From: Cordia subcordata
Lineage: Eukaryota > Streptophyta > Magnoliopsida > Boraginales > Cordiaceae
Reading direction: 5' to 3'
Assembly: GCA_028554755.1 (NCBI GenBank)
Contig: JAPTOF010000007.1
Span: 590,001 to 654,000, forward strand
DNA length: 64,000 nt
The translations under genes and the position numbers were made by a program. The notes beneath the pieces are model-generated. The model was not told the origin of the DNA and did no database searches. It worked only from the letters and a program-made list of their open reading frames with translations. Positions 50,992-63,968 of this stretch are shown piece after piece. Position 1 is the first letter of the stretch. The number at the start of each line of letters is the position of its first letter.

Positions 50992-52740
50992 CTGAAAGAG
51001 AGGTGGACAATGATGTTGGGGACAGAGTGCAAGAATCCAATCATTGATGGGGCCAAAAAATGAAAGAGAAGTACCAAGGGAAAAAGAAACAAGCAACAAA
51101 GATAAGTATATTGGAATGATAAAGACTAACAATTGAAACATGAACAGTAGCATTGACATGTAAGAGAACAGTCATGAGCACATTCATTTCTTAGCATAAT
51201 ATAAATTTACACCCAACTCCCAAGCACTAGATCGACCAACTTCTAAGCAAATTGGCAAAAGTGTGCAATATGTTACTCCAGGAAGTCAAATTACCTACTT
51301 TGAGCTCAAATCACTCAGTTGATGCAAAGCAAAGAAGCCTTAGAATAGAGGAGAGAAGATAACTCAGCTATTTCAATCAGCCTCGAATCCCATGTGCTTA
51401 ACATATAAACTTTCCAAGGCCATAAACAATCCAAACTGGAGCCTCTTCTTCACTTTACGTGCCTTAGTAAAATCATAACATCAGATTACTAACCTTAAAA
51501 CATTGTCCCACCAAACACAATGATAATTATGATACCAAAATGGAAATAGTGACATCTCTTCCCCAAATGCTTACATGATACTTCCTAAGCAACACTCAAC
51601 AAAATTTTGTTCATATGTAATTAAGGAAGCACAGAAGTTAGGACCTGGTCCAATGAAAGAGAAACCATCATGCAGAGATTTTCTTAAAAACAGCAATGTA
51701 AAAATAAATAAATAATAAAAATTACCAAATATCTAACCTATATCAACATGCATACCATATGGGATCCAATCACTTGACTAAAGGGTGGGACAAAGGCTCA
51801 GGATCAGAAAAAAATAGATGCAATAAATATATTTGAATATGTAATAATATTAATCACCTAAGCAGCAAGGAAACAAGGAAATCAGGATCAGCCCCAATAA
51901 AAAGAGAACCTTCTTGCAGAGTTTGTCAAACGCCAGAAGCCAAAACGAGCAAATGATAAGAGCTTTCAAGTATCACAATCACTCGGCACAACATTTACTA
52001 TAGTTACTCTACTATCCTTATATGTATATACGGAAAACACATATCATATCTTTAAACACGATATTCTTACGAACATAATTTATTGAACACATGAGCCACA
52101 ACTGATACAATACACATATATATACGACAATTCCACAAATATGCAGGACGAATGCAGGATATATAGAGCAAATTAAGCAAATGTTTATCGAAAATTCTCA
52201 ATATCAGCAAACCAGTCATTGTAAATTTATTTTTAAAAACAAAAACAAAACAAAAAGCTATAATCTTTAGCATATATCTAAGATAACCCCCAATAAATTT
52301 AAGCAATGTGTAATCAATTGAACCAGGCCTTATTCTTAAAAGATAAAATAAACTAAAAATAGAAGCAAAAATTGAACAATGCAGAAGTGGCAGCTACTAA
52401 CAACTAAGGCCACTCAAACCCAGAGCAGATATAAGCAAACAAATAAGCATTTAGAAGCAAAAGAAATACAATTACAGTAAAGCAATAAGCAAATTAATTA
52501 ATTAATTAATTAGTTAATTTAAAAAGAAAAAAAAAAGAAATTATTTGAGCTTCAACCTTTGCTTCGAGAGGTGGAGCTGGTGAGAAAGATGGCGTAAGAG
52601 GCTGCTGTTGAAGAAGGAAATTGTCCCCAAAAGTGAGGGTTTTAATGTGCGTGCGTAGTGGTGACGAAAAGAGATTTTTTTTATAACCAAACCCAACAAA
52701 ATCCAACTACGAAGATTGTATTGCCTTTCGGGTGCGGGCA
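50992..52740 (-). promoter_or_regulatory. Leader intron and 5' region of the OTU gene
   Basis: No coding exon lies between the acceptor at about 50,991 and 52,540. The region 52,540-52,680 is of higher GC and has a plausible donor (GCAAAG/GTTGAAG, minus strand, about 52,556), consistent with a non-coding first exon and a 1.5 kb leader intron. The intron holds a (GA)n tract (50,738-50,764) and AT-rich DNA. The promoter would lie upstream of 52,700. Confidence 0.5.
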
Positions 52741-52826
52741 CGGATACACGGTGGCGTGGTTTATGGTTACTTGTGGCTTTGGTTTTTATTAATGTGGCAA
52801 TGTGCCATAGTTTTTTATATTAAAAG

Positions 52827-52937
52827 GGTGTTTGGCTGTGCTTATTTAGCGCTTATAAGTATTTAAAAAGTAAAAAATATGTAAGAGAGTACTTTCTGCT
52901 TATAAGCACCCTAAATAAGCAAAGCCAAACACCCTCT
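52827..52937. mobile_element. Small hairpin MITE
   Basis: The two arms mirror each other: AGGGTGTTTGGCTGTGCTTA at the left and AGGGTGTTTGGCTTTGCTTA from the right. Both continue with CTTATAAG. The whole 111-bp segment forms one hairpin. It is the shortest clear member of its family here. Confidence 0.75.
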
Positions 52938-53044
52938 AACTTGCTTGACCCTGCCTATTTTACTATTTATAAGCATTTAAAAAAAATATTTTCTCATGTG
53001 TTCTTTTACTATATTTGTAGCTCACAAGCTCCAAATAAACTTAG

Positions 53045-53277
53045 AATGCATTTGGGTTGGTTTTTTTTTTTTGTTTCCAAAAAAGCACTTTTTTGTTAAA
53101 AAAAAAAAAAAAAAAAGAAGCACTTCTTGCTTCTCCATACTCGTTTGGATTGGCTTCTTGAGAAAAATGCTGAAAATGTAAAAAAAAGCCAAAAAGGAGC
53201 TTTTCTTGGTAGCCAAAAACTTGAGCTTTTGGAAAAAAGTTGGTGCGATAGATGAAAGAAAAACCCAACTAAAATGC
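53045..53277. mobile_element. MITE with GCATTTGGGTTGG ends
   Basis: The left end GCATTTGGGTTGGTTTTT is mirrored by GCATTTTAGTTGGGTTTTTC from the right. The interior is A/T homopolymers and 'aaaagc' motifs in both orientations. Non-coding. Confidence 0.55.
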
Positions 53278-53700
53278 GCTGACAACTCTCACTAGGAAAA
53301 AAAAATGCTTCTCTCTCTCTCTCTCTCTCGCTTTGGCTTTGCTTATTTTAGGTGCTTATAAGCACCTAAAAACAAGCACCCAACACACATGCTTTTTATC
53401 ATTTGAGTGTTTATAAGCACGAAATAAGCAAAGCCAAACACCTTCTTAACCAAACAGGTTATTAGTCTTTACAATTAAAAATAGGAGAGAGAAATATGCA
53501 TCGATTTGAAATTAGATGGGAAAATATACACCAGTATTAAAACTATATTGTCAATTTGCAAACTTTCTAAAGCTACAAAGGTATTAGTGCATTTTAAAAT
53601 TATAGGGAGTTTTATGCGAGGAGTAAAGCATATTTTACTCTTTATTTTATGCACAGAAGATAGACCTCTTTCCTTTCGCTTTGTTTCTTTCTTTCTTTTT

Positions 53701-53715
53701 GGGGGGGGGGGGGGG
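53701..53715. repeat. Homopolymer G(15)
   Basis: Fifteen G residues follow a T-rich tract. Confidence 0.9.
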
Positions 53716-54264
53716 TTCTACGTGACTTTACATATTCCCTAAATTTATGTGAGGAGTATACCATTAAATTATACCTTCTCAGCACGCTAATTAGACTTTC
53801 GTCGAAATACTAGACCACTTTCATTGTGGACGTTCTTTGGAGAATCTCCAAGTACAACAAAGTGATCATCTAGATGGTTGGTATATAAGCAATTCTTGCT
53901 ATCTTGTCTTTTACCATTATAGACAAAACATCTTATAATAAGTATCTTATGAAAACTCGAAGAAAATCATACTTATTTTAAATGTTGAACTCATTATTAT
54001 TTATTTATGTTTATTAGAAATGCTGTTCATCAATTGATTGATTGTTCTTGAGCTTTTTTCGTCTATGTAGTCTTTATTCTGACCTTGATGGCATGGTAAA
54101 GATTTGCAGGTTGTATTTTACTATAATCAATGAATAGTTTTACTTTGGGCCCCCTCCCCCTTCTCCCCAAAGAGAGAGAGGGAGAGAGGGTGGGGTTAAA
54201 ATTGTTAGGTTTGTGAGAGTTTCTTATTGAGACTTGAAGAACATTGCTCTTCTAGACATAGAGC

Positions 54265-54478
54265 TTGTTTAGAATTGGCTTTTTTTAAAAGTTCTTTTTT
54301 TAATAGTTGTTAAAAAATAGTTTTTTTTTTGAGAAATTGAAATTTTTTATTTAAAAAAAAAATTGTATTTGAGTTTTTTTTTTCAGAGTTTCAACTTTTT
54401 TAGAAGTCAAATCAAATAGTTATTGCAAATTTAATATAACTTTTTTTTAAAAAAAAAAACCAATTCAAATAGGCCTAT
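54265..54478. mobile_element. TIR MITE, relative of the one at 38,776
   Basis: The ends GCTTGTTTAGAATTGGCTTT and, from the right, GGCCTATTTGAATTGGTTTT face each other. The interior shares 'caaatttaatataac' and its mirrored partner with the element at 38,776-39,002. Confidence 0.6.
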
Positions 54479-54726
54479 AATTTGTTAAGTGCTTTGGTAC
54501 AAGACAAAAATAAGTGCTTTTAAGGTTGCAAGCCTTTCTCACGCATGGGAATCAACTAGTGTGTTAATGGTTGGTGCTCATGACAAACCACACGCTAGCT
54601 ATCATTATATTCTTAAATGTCTGTATTAAAATTGCCATTATCCTTATCACCTAGCTCGGTGCCCTATATAAAAGCATCAAAACATCAGTTGAACATTAAT
54701 TTTCCAAGCTACACAATGTCTTTTTT

Positions 54727-54982
54727 AAAAAGGGTTAACCAAAGGAGAACTCCTTTTTCACATGGCCAGAGGCCCCTTAATTTAATCAGGGGGAGATTAA
54801 TCGAGGGATGTGCGTGAGTGGCAGTCCGACCAGGGAGAGGACTAACGGGCGTGAAAATCCAGCAACAGCCCTCGCAATATTTCAGCGGAGTACTGCCACC
54901 ACACGGACTCGATCCCACGTTGTCAGGGTGTCTCCACCCCAGTCACCTGGCCACTTACCAACTCACCTATGCCCCTGGGGGC
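54727..54982 (-). mobile_element. tRNA-derived SINE with 14-bp target duplications
   Basis: On the minus strand the element opens near 54,980 with a tRNA-like head. It has an A-box-like ATAGGTGAGTTGGTAAGTGG and, about 35 bases on, a B-box-like GGGATCGAGTCC. An unrelated body of about 170 bp follows. Both sides carry CACAATGTCTTTTT (54,712-54,725 and 54,983-54,996), a 14-bp duplication of the length expected for target-primed reverse transcription. It is about 256 bp long in all. The open frames over this segment are incidental. Confidence 0.8.
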
Positions 54983-54996
54983 CACAATGTCTTTTT

Positions 54997-56280
54997 CTCT
55001 ATTCTATTTCCTATTTCTCATTCTCATTGTTCCTTTTTTTTTCCTTTTTTTTTTTTTACAATATGTACATATATTCATCTTTTAATCTCTACTTAAGTTG
55101 TAGGGTTTTTTTATCTAAAAAAAAATTGTAGGGTTTGCTTGCGAATTCTTAAAATAGATGAGTTTATTACTAGTTGCATCCTGGCATCTAAACCATTGAA
55201 ATCATTAAGATTCATTTTTGAATCAAAATCTTTTGCATTCATAGGGCCTATCATTTATGATGCTTCTTATTTAATGGTTATGTTCGAATTTTGCAATGGA
55301 GTTACTAGTGAAATTCAATTTATTCTTAAGCTAGATATCTTAGTCTTTATTTTCTTGAACTCTTGGTTTTTTATTTATTAAAAAAATTCATTCAATTATG
55401 TTATAGATGAATCAATAGTGATGCTTTATTACAATGTTTTTTATTAGATGCCTTGTAAACCTTACATGTTGATATTATGTGTCGTTGAATTTATTCTGAC
55501 TATTTCTTTATACTTTGGTATATCTAATATATTTTTTTCTCTACCCACCCAACCTATCACAAATTAAGATAAAATGAACCACGACGTAGCCAAAGCTAAA
55601 AAAAAGATGTTTGAGCGGAAATGTATAAATACACCGGTGTCCCGTGCATTTGTTTACAGATGCCGGTGTCCTTGGTGTTCTTTAAAATAGCTACACTCAT
55701 TCTATATCTTATATAATGTATCACGCATAGTTCAAGCATCATTTTTTTTATTCACGATGTTAACATGAATGTTTAATTAGGGATATCATGAGCTATTCCT
55801 CTAAATGATAGGGGACACTTGTGCATTCTATTAAAACCACAAGGCTGTGTGGTGTTATTTTTCGCCCAAATAATTTATAATAAAAAATAAAAAAATCGCA
55901 CGAGTCACAATTGTGGTTTCATTTGACGATTTTTTTCGCGGTGGGAGTGATACGACATATTAAAGAAAATACTAGGAATTTTAAACTATTTAAGAAAATA
56001 AAGGGATTACCAATATATATTTTAAAAGAAAGAAAAAGGAAGAAGAGGAAGAATTACGAACTACAATTTTTACTGTGATGGCATTTTATCAAAGAACCGC
56101 CAAATGCAGTGAGAAATTTATTGAGAGATAATGCGAGAGGGTCTTTTATCTTAGGTTAGTTAACTATTAATCAGTGTTTAATTAAAAAAAAAGAAAAAGA
56201 AAAGAAAAGGAAAAAGAATAATATAAATAAATGTCCTCCTGGCTTAACACGTCAAATTACAAGAAAACCGCTTACAACTG
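54997..56280. other. Intergenic DNA upstream of the SET gene
   Basis: AT-rich, with no exon recognised. Two close repeats of 'ccggtgtcc' occur at 55,633 and 55,662. Confidence 0.5.
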
Positions 56281-58354
56281 CTGTGGTCCCCACCTTATTT
56301 TCCTGTACAAAATCACACTTCCAGTTCGCTCTCATTTCTCTCTCTTTCAAGTTGGTCAGAAATCGCCGCCGTCGACCGCAGTGTCCTCGCCGCCGCAACT
56401 CGCCGGAGACTCACGCCACTACCGAACAAATATTCCCTTTTCAAGTCCACGTACTTTGCTTGATTCTTCATTTCTCTTCGTCTCATTTTTACTCTTTTTT
56501 TCCCTCTGTTATTGTCATTTCAAATATACAACGTTAACAAACCCTAATTTTGTTTATTTTCGGTCTAGAAAATGAATTGAATCTCAAAAGGTTAAATTGT
56601 TGTAATTTTTTTTAACTTTTATTTGTTTTTTGTTTTTGCGTTGGTTTTGTTTAGTTCTGAATTCTTGAAAAATCGGTGAATTAATTTTCATTTCGAGCTT
56701 GATCTTTTTGCTACCAAACGTTCTTGTTCTTCTGTATTTAATTTTTTTTTGAATTTACTTATGTTTTTCTTAAACGTGTTCTTTGTATGTTCATATAAAA
56801 CTTTGGGCGGGAAACATGAATTGCAAAATTTTTGGATTGAAAAAAAAAAAAGGATTTGTAATTTTAAAGCTGCATGTATGTTTTAGTTATGAATTTATTT
56901 TACACAAGAAGAATACACGTGAACAAATCTTCGATTCTGCGTGGAGAAATAACTTGATATTTGGATTTTGATATTTTTGCCAGGAGAAAAGTAAAGGCTG
57001 GATGAATCAGTGCTTTATTCTAAATTTCAGGTATTTGTCAACACTTTGTGCATTCCTGCTTTATTCGATTTAGCATTACGATGATAATTTTGTAGGAGTT
57101 CTGCTTCTATGACATATGATGTATTTATTTAGTGTTAGTTTTAGATGTAAAATAATTTGAGAATGTGATGAGCAATCAGATATAAAATCTGTTAAATTGA
57201 ATGCATTGACACTTGTTTAATTATCTCTAAAATTCTGAATGGCGTCTTGTGGTATTGTGTGTATCACCTAATGCTTATTGTTTCTTCATATCTAGTTGCT
57301 GAAAGCATACTTTTTGAACTGCCAATTTCAGTGACCAAAAGGGATAGAAACCGTATATTAAACTAAACTTTATATTTTAGACGAGTTTGGCTATGCAAAG
57401 AGAGAATTATTTGAAAAAGCAATGAAGCAAATAGAGATTGGCGTCAAGAACTGGAATCTAGGCACACAATAGACCCCAAAGTGGGTCAGATCTTTCCAGG
57501 GACCCTGTGCACAACAGGAGCTTAGTGCACGAGGCTGCCCTTCTAAACTGAGAGTCAGACCAAATCAGGAATGTGAAATACAGGTTAAACTCCAGGCCTT
57601 CTTGAAAACCGTCGTGTTCTCTTAACGTGAAGTATTTGCATATGCAAATGTGTTGTCAAAATCGTCCTTAGTTTGATCACGGAGCTGAACCAAAACGCTG
57701 CTTTGACTTAGTAGGGAGATCTGGGTCCCAGTAACGTTGTCATCTCTGGTCATTACTAATTGTACTTCTAATACTACCTCAATATTAGCAACAAAGGAGT
57801 CTATTGTTGCTAATCTTCTATCAACTCCCACTTTTGCTAGAGGGGCTGGGAATGGAATAGTTACTAAAACTTTGTGCACCCCATGACCCATGGAAAGGAA
57901 GAAGGATAGTCATACTGCCAACAATAATTACAAGTATTGCATACTTTTGGATTAGGATATTTTCGTTGCCAAAATTAGTGAAGGAGTTGACTGATAGATA
58001 TCTTATATCTGCAATTTGTTTGTCACTTAAAAAGGAAACCTTAGGTCTGGTTGTGGATCCAATTTTTGTTTGGTTGCGAGGGCTTTATGATGAAGGAGGC
58101 ATAGTATAATGTATTTGTTTTACATAGAGAAGGCCCCAACTTTTGGGTTTGATATATCTACTCTAGGTAGTGAAGGCCTCAAGCTTTGCGTTTATGCATC
58201 TGCTCCTGTGTCATGATCCTATTTGTTTTATCATTATCCTATTTAGACATCATAGAAGTTTGTGTTTTTATAGCACATGGATATGTTGTCTTTCATGTTC
58301 TATTGTTCTCAATTTTCTACCCTTTTTTGACTATACCTATTGTGCTTTTGTAGG
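56281..58354 (+). promoter_or_regulatory. Probable 5' leader region of the SET gene
   Basis: A pyrimidine- and GC-rich segment (56,320-56,480, with CTCTCTC and CGCCGCCG) stands out from the AT-rich flanks, as plant transcription start regions often do. The coding start at 58,398 follows an acceptor-like TTTTGTAG at 58,354, so a non-coding first exon joined over a leader intron is likely. The exact start cannot be fixed from sequence alone. Confidence 0.45.
57470..57546 (+). mobile_element. SINE 3'-end-like fragment
   Basis: The phrase 'aaagtgggtcagatctttcc' followed by 'gggaccctgtgcac' and 'ggagcttagtgcac' resembles the conserved 3' part of common plant SINEs ('GACCCTGCGC..GCGGGAGCTTAGTGCAC', from memory). 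No target duplication was located. Confidence 0.4.
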
Positions 58355-58397
58355 GAATAACTGCTTAGTATATCTAAGCAGTAAACGGATTGAAGTA

Positions 58398-61300
58398 ATG
58401 CCTGCTGTGAAGAAGGTAATAACGAGGCTACTAGATATGGTTGCTGTTGATTAGTCCGTGAGAAAGTGTTGTTGGTGATTTTATGTGGGATAATTGTATA
58501 TGAATTTTTTATGATTTCCTGAAGACTGATGATTACCTTTTCAAATAAACGTTTCCCTTACTTTGCATGAAATGATTTGGAAAACAAATTTAAGTGAAAG
58601 CTTAGTTTTCTTGGTTGCTTCAACAATCCTGAAGAGTGTTGCTATATCTTTCAATTTACTTGTGCTCCAATATGATGTCTCGTCATCATCTATATGAACC
58701 TTAAATCCTAAAGTCCTCTATGTTATCATAAGTTCTAGCAGGAACAATATGAGAAGTTATGATGCCCAGTTGGAGGCTAATTATAAAGAAAGATGTTCTA
58801 TCTGTTCCAAGGCACATATACTTCTTGACAGCTTGGACTGAGATCATGAGACTGATAGTAAAATTAATTTCCTGCTTTTTCTTTTTCTTTTTATATTATT
58901 TGGTATATGTTGCAAACCGGCAATTTAGGCAATTTGGACTTGGCACATGCTTTGCTGGTACGACATAGAAAATCACAGTATCATTTTTGTTTTTGTTTTT
59001 ATATAATCTGTTAATATATTTCTTGCAGTGTTGCCTTTAGGAAACAGATAATCTATGACCCCTTCTGGTTCAGCATGAGTTAAGTAGATTAGCACTAGAT
59101 TGAAGGAAGTCTCTCCTTTCTAAACTCACCAATGGATTGAATCTAATGCTTATAAGTTAAAATATGGAAAAGTGAGTTATTCTAGTTCAGAAGATATTTG
59201 GTGATTCCCAAAAGCAAAGTTGTCAATTGCACAATTTCAGTATTCTCATACCCTTTTGATATAAGTATGGGGTCATATTGTGAACTGTCACATCTCCTTT
59301 CATAAATTATGGGTGACATGAAGCGTTGGTGGATTGATAGTGGAGAAATTATGATATAAGGGGCTATGTTGATTAGGGTCTTCTGATTCCTGCCTCTTTC
59401 TTACTCACAAATCTTATCTGTTCAATTCCTAAATGCCACCAGATACTAATTTCTATTTCAATATATTTGAGTTATCTGAATTGAGTGTTTGGTGCTTTTC
59501 TAATGGTGAACTTTTGCGTGTGAGCTATATACTATGAAAACTTGGAAAGACGAAAACATTTTACTCACACCTCAATGTTATGCTTTGTTTTTTGAATTTT
59601 TAAATAGAATGCTGAGGACGGTGGCATTGGACATGTGTTCAATAAATTGCTGAAGGAGATTGGTGATCCTGTCGATTTTGAACTTCCTGATTGGTTGAAT
59701 AAATGGAAACCCACACCCTACACCTTTATAAAGCGCAGTATCCTTCAAACTGTAAATTCAATATTTTTCTACATGAGTCTTTTGCTGGTTAAAATCTCAT
59801 ATGCAAGACTCTTTCTCATCTTGCAGACTGGTTAAAGCACATATTTCATTATCTGCTTTGTTGTACAGTAAAGCAGTTGATCTTTATGTACCCTGGTTCT
59901 TAGTTTGTCATCTTAACTAATTAAAGATATATATCTCACCAAGAGGATTAAGAGACGTCTGGAGGATGATGGCATCTTTTGTTCCTGCAGCTCGTCAACA
60001 GGGGCTTCTGGGGTGTGTGACGTAGATTGCCTCTGCGGGTAAGACCTTTAGCATCGTGGATGGTGATCTAGTAATCTTTATGTAGGGGCTATAATACTTG
60101 TTCCTTTGTATTATGGTGCTTGGCAATGATGTGAAAGTCTGTTTTGTGGCTTTTTCTTGCTTTTCAGATTGATCAGTTTTGAAAATGACTTGTTAACCCT
60201 TTTAGTACTGTGTTTACTGCCCCACTGAATGGCCAGATTGAGACTATGTAATTGGTTTTGCTTTAATCAACTTTACACATAGTAACACATGTTGAGTCAT
60301 ATATGAACTTGATGAACATTGCAGATTATCTTGTGTAAATGGTTATGCTCTAATCAACTTTAGATATGGTAGCATCTGCTGAGTGCAAATGCATTCAATG
60401 AGCATTTTCTGGTAAATGACCTGAGTAATGGTGTTTATTGTGCTGTTGGCTCATTTCCAGTTGTTGCTGCTATATCTACTACACCATACTGCAACTTTTC
60501 CACAGTTCATTATCTAGGACTGTTGTGGTTTATGTGAAGTTCTTATTTCATACATCAACTACCAAAATTCTTGAGACACGTGTTCTATTGAAGTTTAGCA
60601 TCTGGCTTTGTAAGGACTAAAGAGTATTAAGATCTGAAGCAGACATCATTTATCATTTTTTCTTGTTCTACTTTTAGTGGGAAAGGTAAAATTAATGGTA
60701 CCTTGTAGACCAGAAAGCGGGGTTTCAAGGTTTCCGGTGATCTAAGAAGAGAGTACTCTCAGATTGTATCTTTTTCCCTGATTTGTATAAAATAATCTGC
60801 ATCTACATTTCTCAAATTTGTAAAAGATTTAGTTTTGTGTCTGTGCTCAAGGAAAAGATTGAGAAAACATGTTTTTTTATTTCCTAGTTCCTTGACTTGC
60901 ATTATGCAATCTGCATTATTGATTGTTAATATTTGACAGCATGCTACAGTCTAGTTGCTCCTCCAGCTGCAAATGTGGGAGTGCTTGTCTGAATAAACCT
61001 TTCCATCAGCGACCTGTGAAGAAGATGAAAATAGTGCAGGTATAAGCAAATTTTGAACATTTTAGCTAACTTGCTGGGAAAATGAGGAAGACATTTTCCG
61101 GGAAAATATTTTACGGCAAACAAATGAGTGCCAGTGTGCTGAGCCATGCCTCTGTTAATGTTTCCTTGTTTAAGTCTTTACTGTTCATTTTTGGAGCTGT
61201 GTGTAGAAAAGTTGTATAATAAATTGTGAATGTACCCAGTAAAAGCTCTTATCACATAATTCCTATTTATCAAAATTTATTCATCTCTTTCCACAGTGAA

Positions 61301-63968
61301 CAGCAGCAACAACTGAGCTGTATCATATATTGTTAGTCCTTTTTCTAGCATACTTTCTGGAACTAGAGTGCTTATGTTGTTATGCTGTGAAATTGGAGAA
61401 TTTTTCTACTAGTTAGTAATCCAAAACCGTTCATATCTATAGCCAAAACCTTTTGTTATTTCCTTTTTTCTTTCAGGTCTAAAGAAGCATGTGTCTAACT
61501 GCTGTCATCATCTGAATGTCAGGTTAAAAATATGAATGCGAGAACAAGTTCAACTTTTCCTTCCATACATTGAGTCATAATTTACTTTTTCCGTCTCATT
61601 CTTACTATTATGGATGTTGTTTAACAATTGACCTCAGTAGATTGCTAATTTTTGGTTTAACTCATTACTACCAGTTACACGTTGAATATAACTTTGAAAT
61701 GTTGCACACAGACTGAGAAATGTGGAGCCGGAATTGTGGCAGAAGAAGATATAAAACAAGGAGAGTTTGTGATAGAATATGTCGGCGAAGGTGAGGTTTT
61801 CTCTAACAGTGCCTGAGATGATGAATACCAATTCTTTGTTGTGCTTCTTTCCCATGGGAGTTAATGAAAGGCAATTGTTTGTTGTGTTCTTTTAGTTATC
61901 GATGATAAAACTTGCGAGGAAAGGCTCTGGAAAATGAAACATCGTGGAGAAACAAATTTTTACTTATGTGAGATAAATCGAGATATGGTGATCGACGCTA
62001 CTTACAAGGGAAACAAATCCAGATACATAAATCACAGCTGTTGTCCCAATACTGAGATGCAGAAATGGTTCTTGCCGATTCTTCTTGCTAATTTATTCAG
62101 GTCATTGATTTGTTATATTACTGAAGTCCCAACTTTGCCATTGTAGGAGCATTGATGGTGAAACAAGAATTGGCATATTTGCAACCCGAGACATCAAGAA
62201 GGGCGAGCATCTCACCTATGATTATCAGTATGAGTGTTGCCCATAGTATTTTTTTATGTTCTTATAATTTTTTGGCACTATGATCCCATAATCCTTTTAT
62301 TTCTAAATTTCTTGTGTATCTTGTTCTAACAAATATAGCAGGTTTGTTCAATTTGGTGCAGATCAAGATTGTCATTGTGGTGCTGAAGGCTGCAGGCAAA
62401 AACTAGGCAAACCTAACAAGCTAAAGACTCCTTCAGATGCTGCATTGAAACTAGTAGCTTGTCAAGTGGCTGTCAATTCTCCAAAAGTGCAGGCAATTTT
62501 ATCCACAAAAAGTGTAGGTTTCTTAGCTTTTTCTACATAACGCATTTTCTAAACATGCTCTGCTTTTTCTTTCATGACAATAACTTATTGTATGAAAAAA
62601 TAAATAAGTCTTGATGCTTTGATTTGTTATAGGATCTAATATATGATTCTTGGTCTAGTTATCGTGTAACTATATGAAGCATATCAATTCAAGTTTGTTA
62701 AAGGTGTATTGTACTTGCATCCTGTTAGGCTGTTGTATGTGTTCATGAGCTAGAGAGAGCATTACCATTAAAGATTGCTGGTTAATATGTTTGGTTTAAG
62801 CTTTTAAGCCCTCATGGAGTAGGGGACTTGGATGTTAAGAGTATGGACTGCTGCTTGAACTGATAAATGTAAATAATGTTATTGCAGGGAGTAACAAGAT
62901 GTCATATAGTGCAATTGATTATTTGTTGTTCTTATTTAACCAACAGAAAGTGTCTACGGTCAAATTCAGGAGTGGGGAGCATTTTCATTTTCATTTTCTG
63001 AAAATTAATGGTGTGTGGGGGGTGGCAGGATTTGAAATGCATGATAGTGACGTAGAATGAAATCCAAAGTAGAAAAAGAGTCTTTCTAAAGATGAATATG
63101 GTGGGGGCAGAGGGAGAATGTGAAATGACCTGGGATGAACTAAAATGCTATTCAAAATTGAATTGACTTTTTGGAGAACAATTTTTTTTGACAACTTATC
63201 ACTACTTATCCACTTTTCTGGCTTGCTATAGTACTTGTAACTCAATTAGTTTGGGTTTCATTTTGCACAAAAACAATTTTAAGCAACTAAACACTCTAAC
63301 TATTTTGTTTAAAGATTGGAGCAACTCATATATACCTACTGGGTGTGTTAAACATGCTGATGTTTTTGGAGTTGTAATATACTCTTGGTTTTCCAATCTG
63401 TCTTGAGGGTCTTCTCAAATCTTCATTCTCTAGCATGACCTTCTTCCGTTTGGGTAATTTCTCTCATGACTCAAGCCCACCGCATGTGGAACATAATGTT
63501 GTGTCTTCATGAAATTCATGTAGTGAAACTCATTAACCTTTTTATTATCCTACTTCTATCATATTCATCACTCTTTAGACTATAAGACATGTAACTCTTG
63601 ATATAGGCATTCATGTGTGACAATCTTACACGAATATATATGAAATGTATGAAATAACCAACAAGTTGAAAACTTTCGATTTTGGCATAGTTGTTGTACA
63701 TAATTTGTTGGATGAGGACTAAACTTTAGCATTTTTGTTTGACAGGTACATCAAAATGGTGTTTCTCTTCTAGGTCAGTACTCTCTTCTACATGGTTACT
63801 CAGTTCCCTACATTTGGAAGGTTCTTATTTAACTTTTTAGGGTGAGTTACATGGTGTTTCTTTCCAATTTTCCTGTATAGGAACAAGGCGCAATTCTGCT
63901 GCCCAGAGGAGGTGCCCTCGTATTTGCATTGGTCAACTTGTAACAATAATTCGCCCTCTTGACAAAAG
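58398..63968 (+). CDS. ASHH3/ASHH4-like SET-domain histone methyltransferase (3' partial)
   Basis: Ten coding exons are visible: 58,398-58,415, 59,608-59,737, 59,927-60,038, 60,940-61,039, 61,712-61,790, 61,896-62,067, 62,147-62,227, 62,342-62,513, 63,746-63,773 and 63,881-63,968. All phases agree, giving about 326 residues before the window ends. After PAVKK come LLKEIGDPVDFELPDWL and a cysteine-rich AWS domain (DDGIFCSCSSS to ACLNKPF). The SET domain follows, with GEFVIEYVGEV, then GETNFYLCEINRD, SRYINHSCCPNTE (the NHSC cofactor pocket) and GEHLTYDYQF. A post-SET motif CHCGAEGC completes it. The AWS-SET-post-SET order and sequence match the plant ASHH3/ASHH4 class of H3 lysine (K36-type) methyltransferases, nuclear chromatin enzymes. 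A donor (AAAAG/GTATCT) follows the last exon, so the gene continues off the right edge. No lesions were found. Confidence 0.93.

Noticed and set aside
50628..51092. Minus-strand open frame of 154 codons
   Set aside because: It overlaps the first coding exon of the OTU gene in another frame and runs into the (GA)n intron repeat.
54900..54982. A-box and B-box considered as a tRNA gene
   Set aside because: No acceptor stem or clover-leaf could be closed, and the segment continues into a SINE body with target duplications on both sides.
54808..55131. Overlapping open frames of about 100 codons
   Set aside because: They read through the SINE and the T-rich DNA behind it; no domain and no codon signal.
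57622..57891. Minus-strand open frame of 89 codons in the SET gene leader
   Set aside because: It lies in a probable intron next to a SINE-like fragment; no recognisable domain or splice context.
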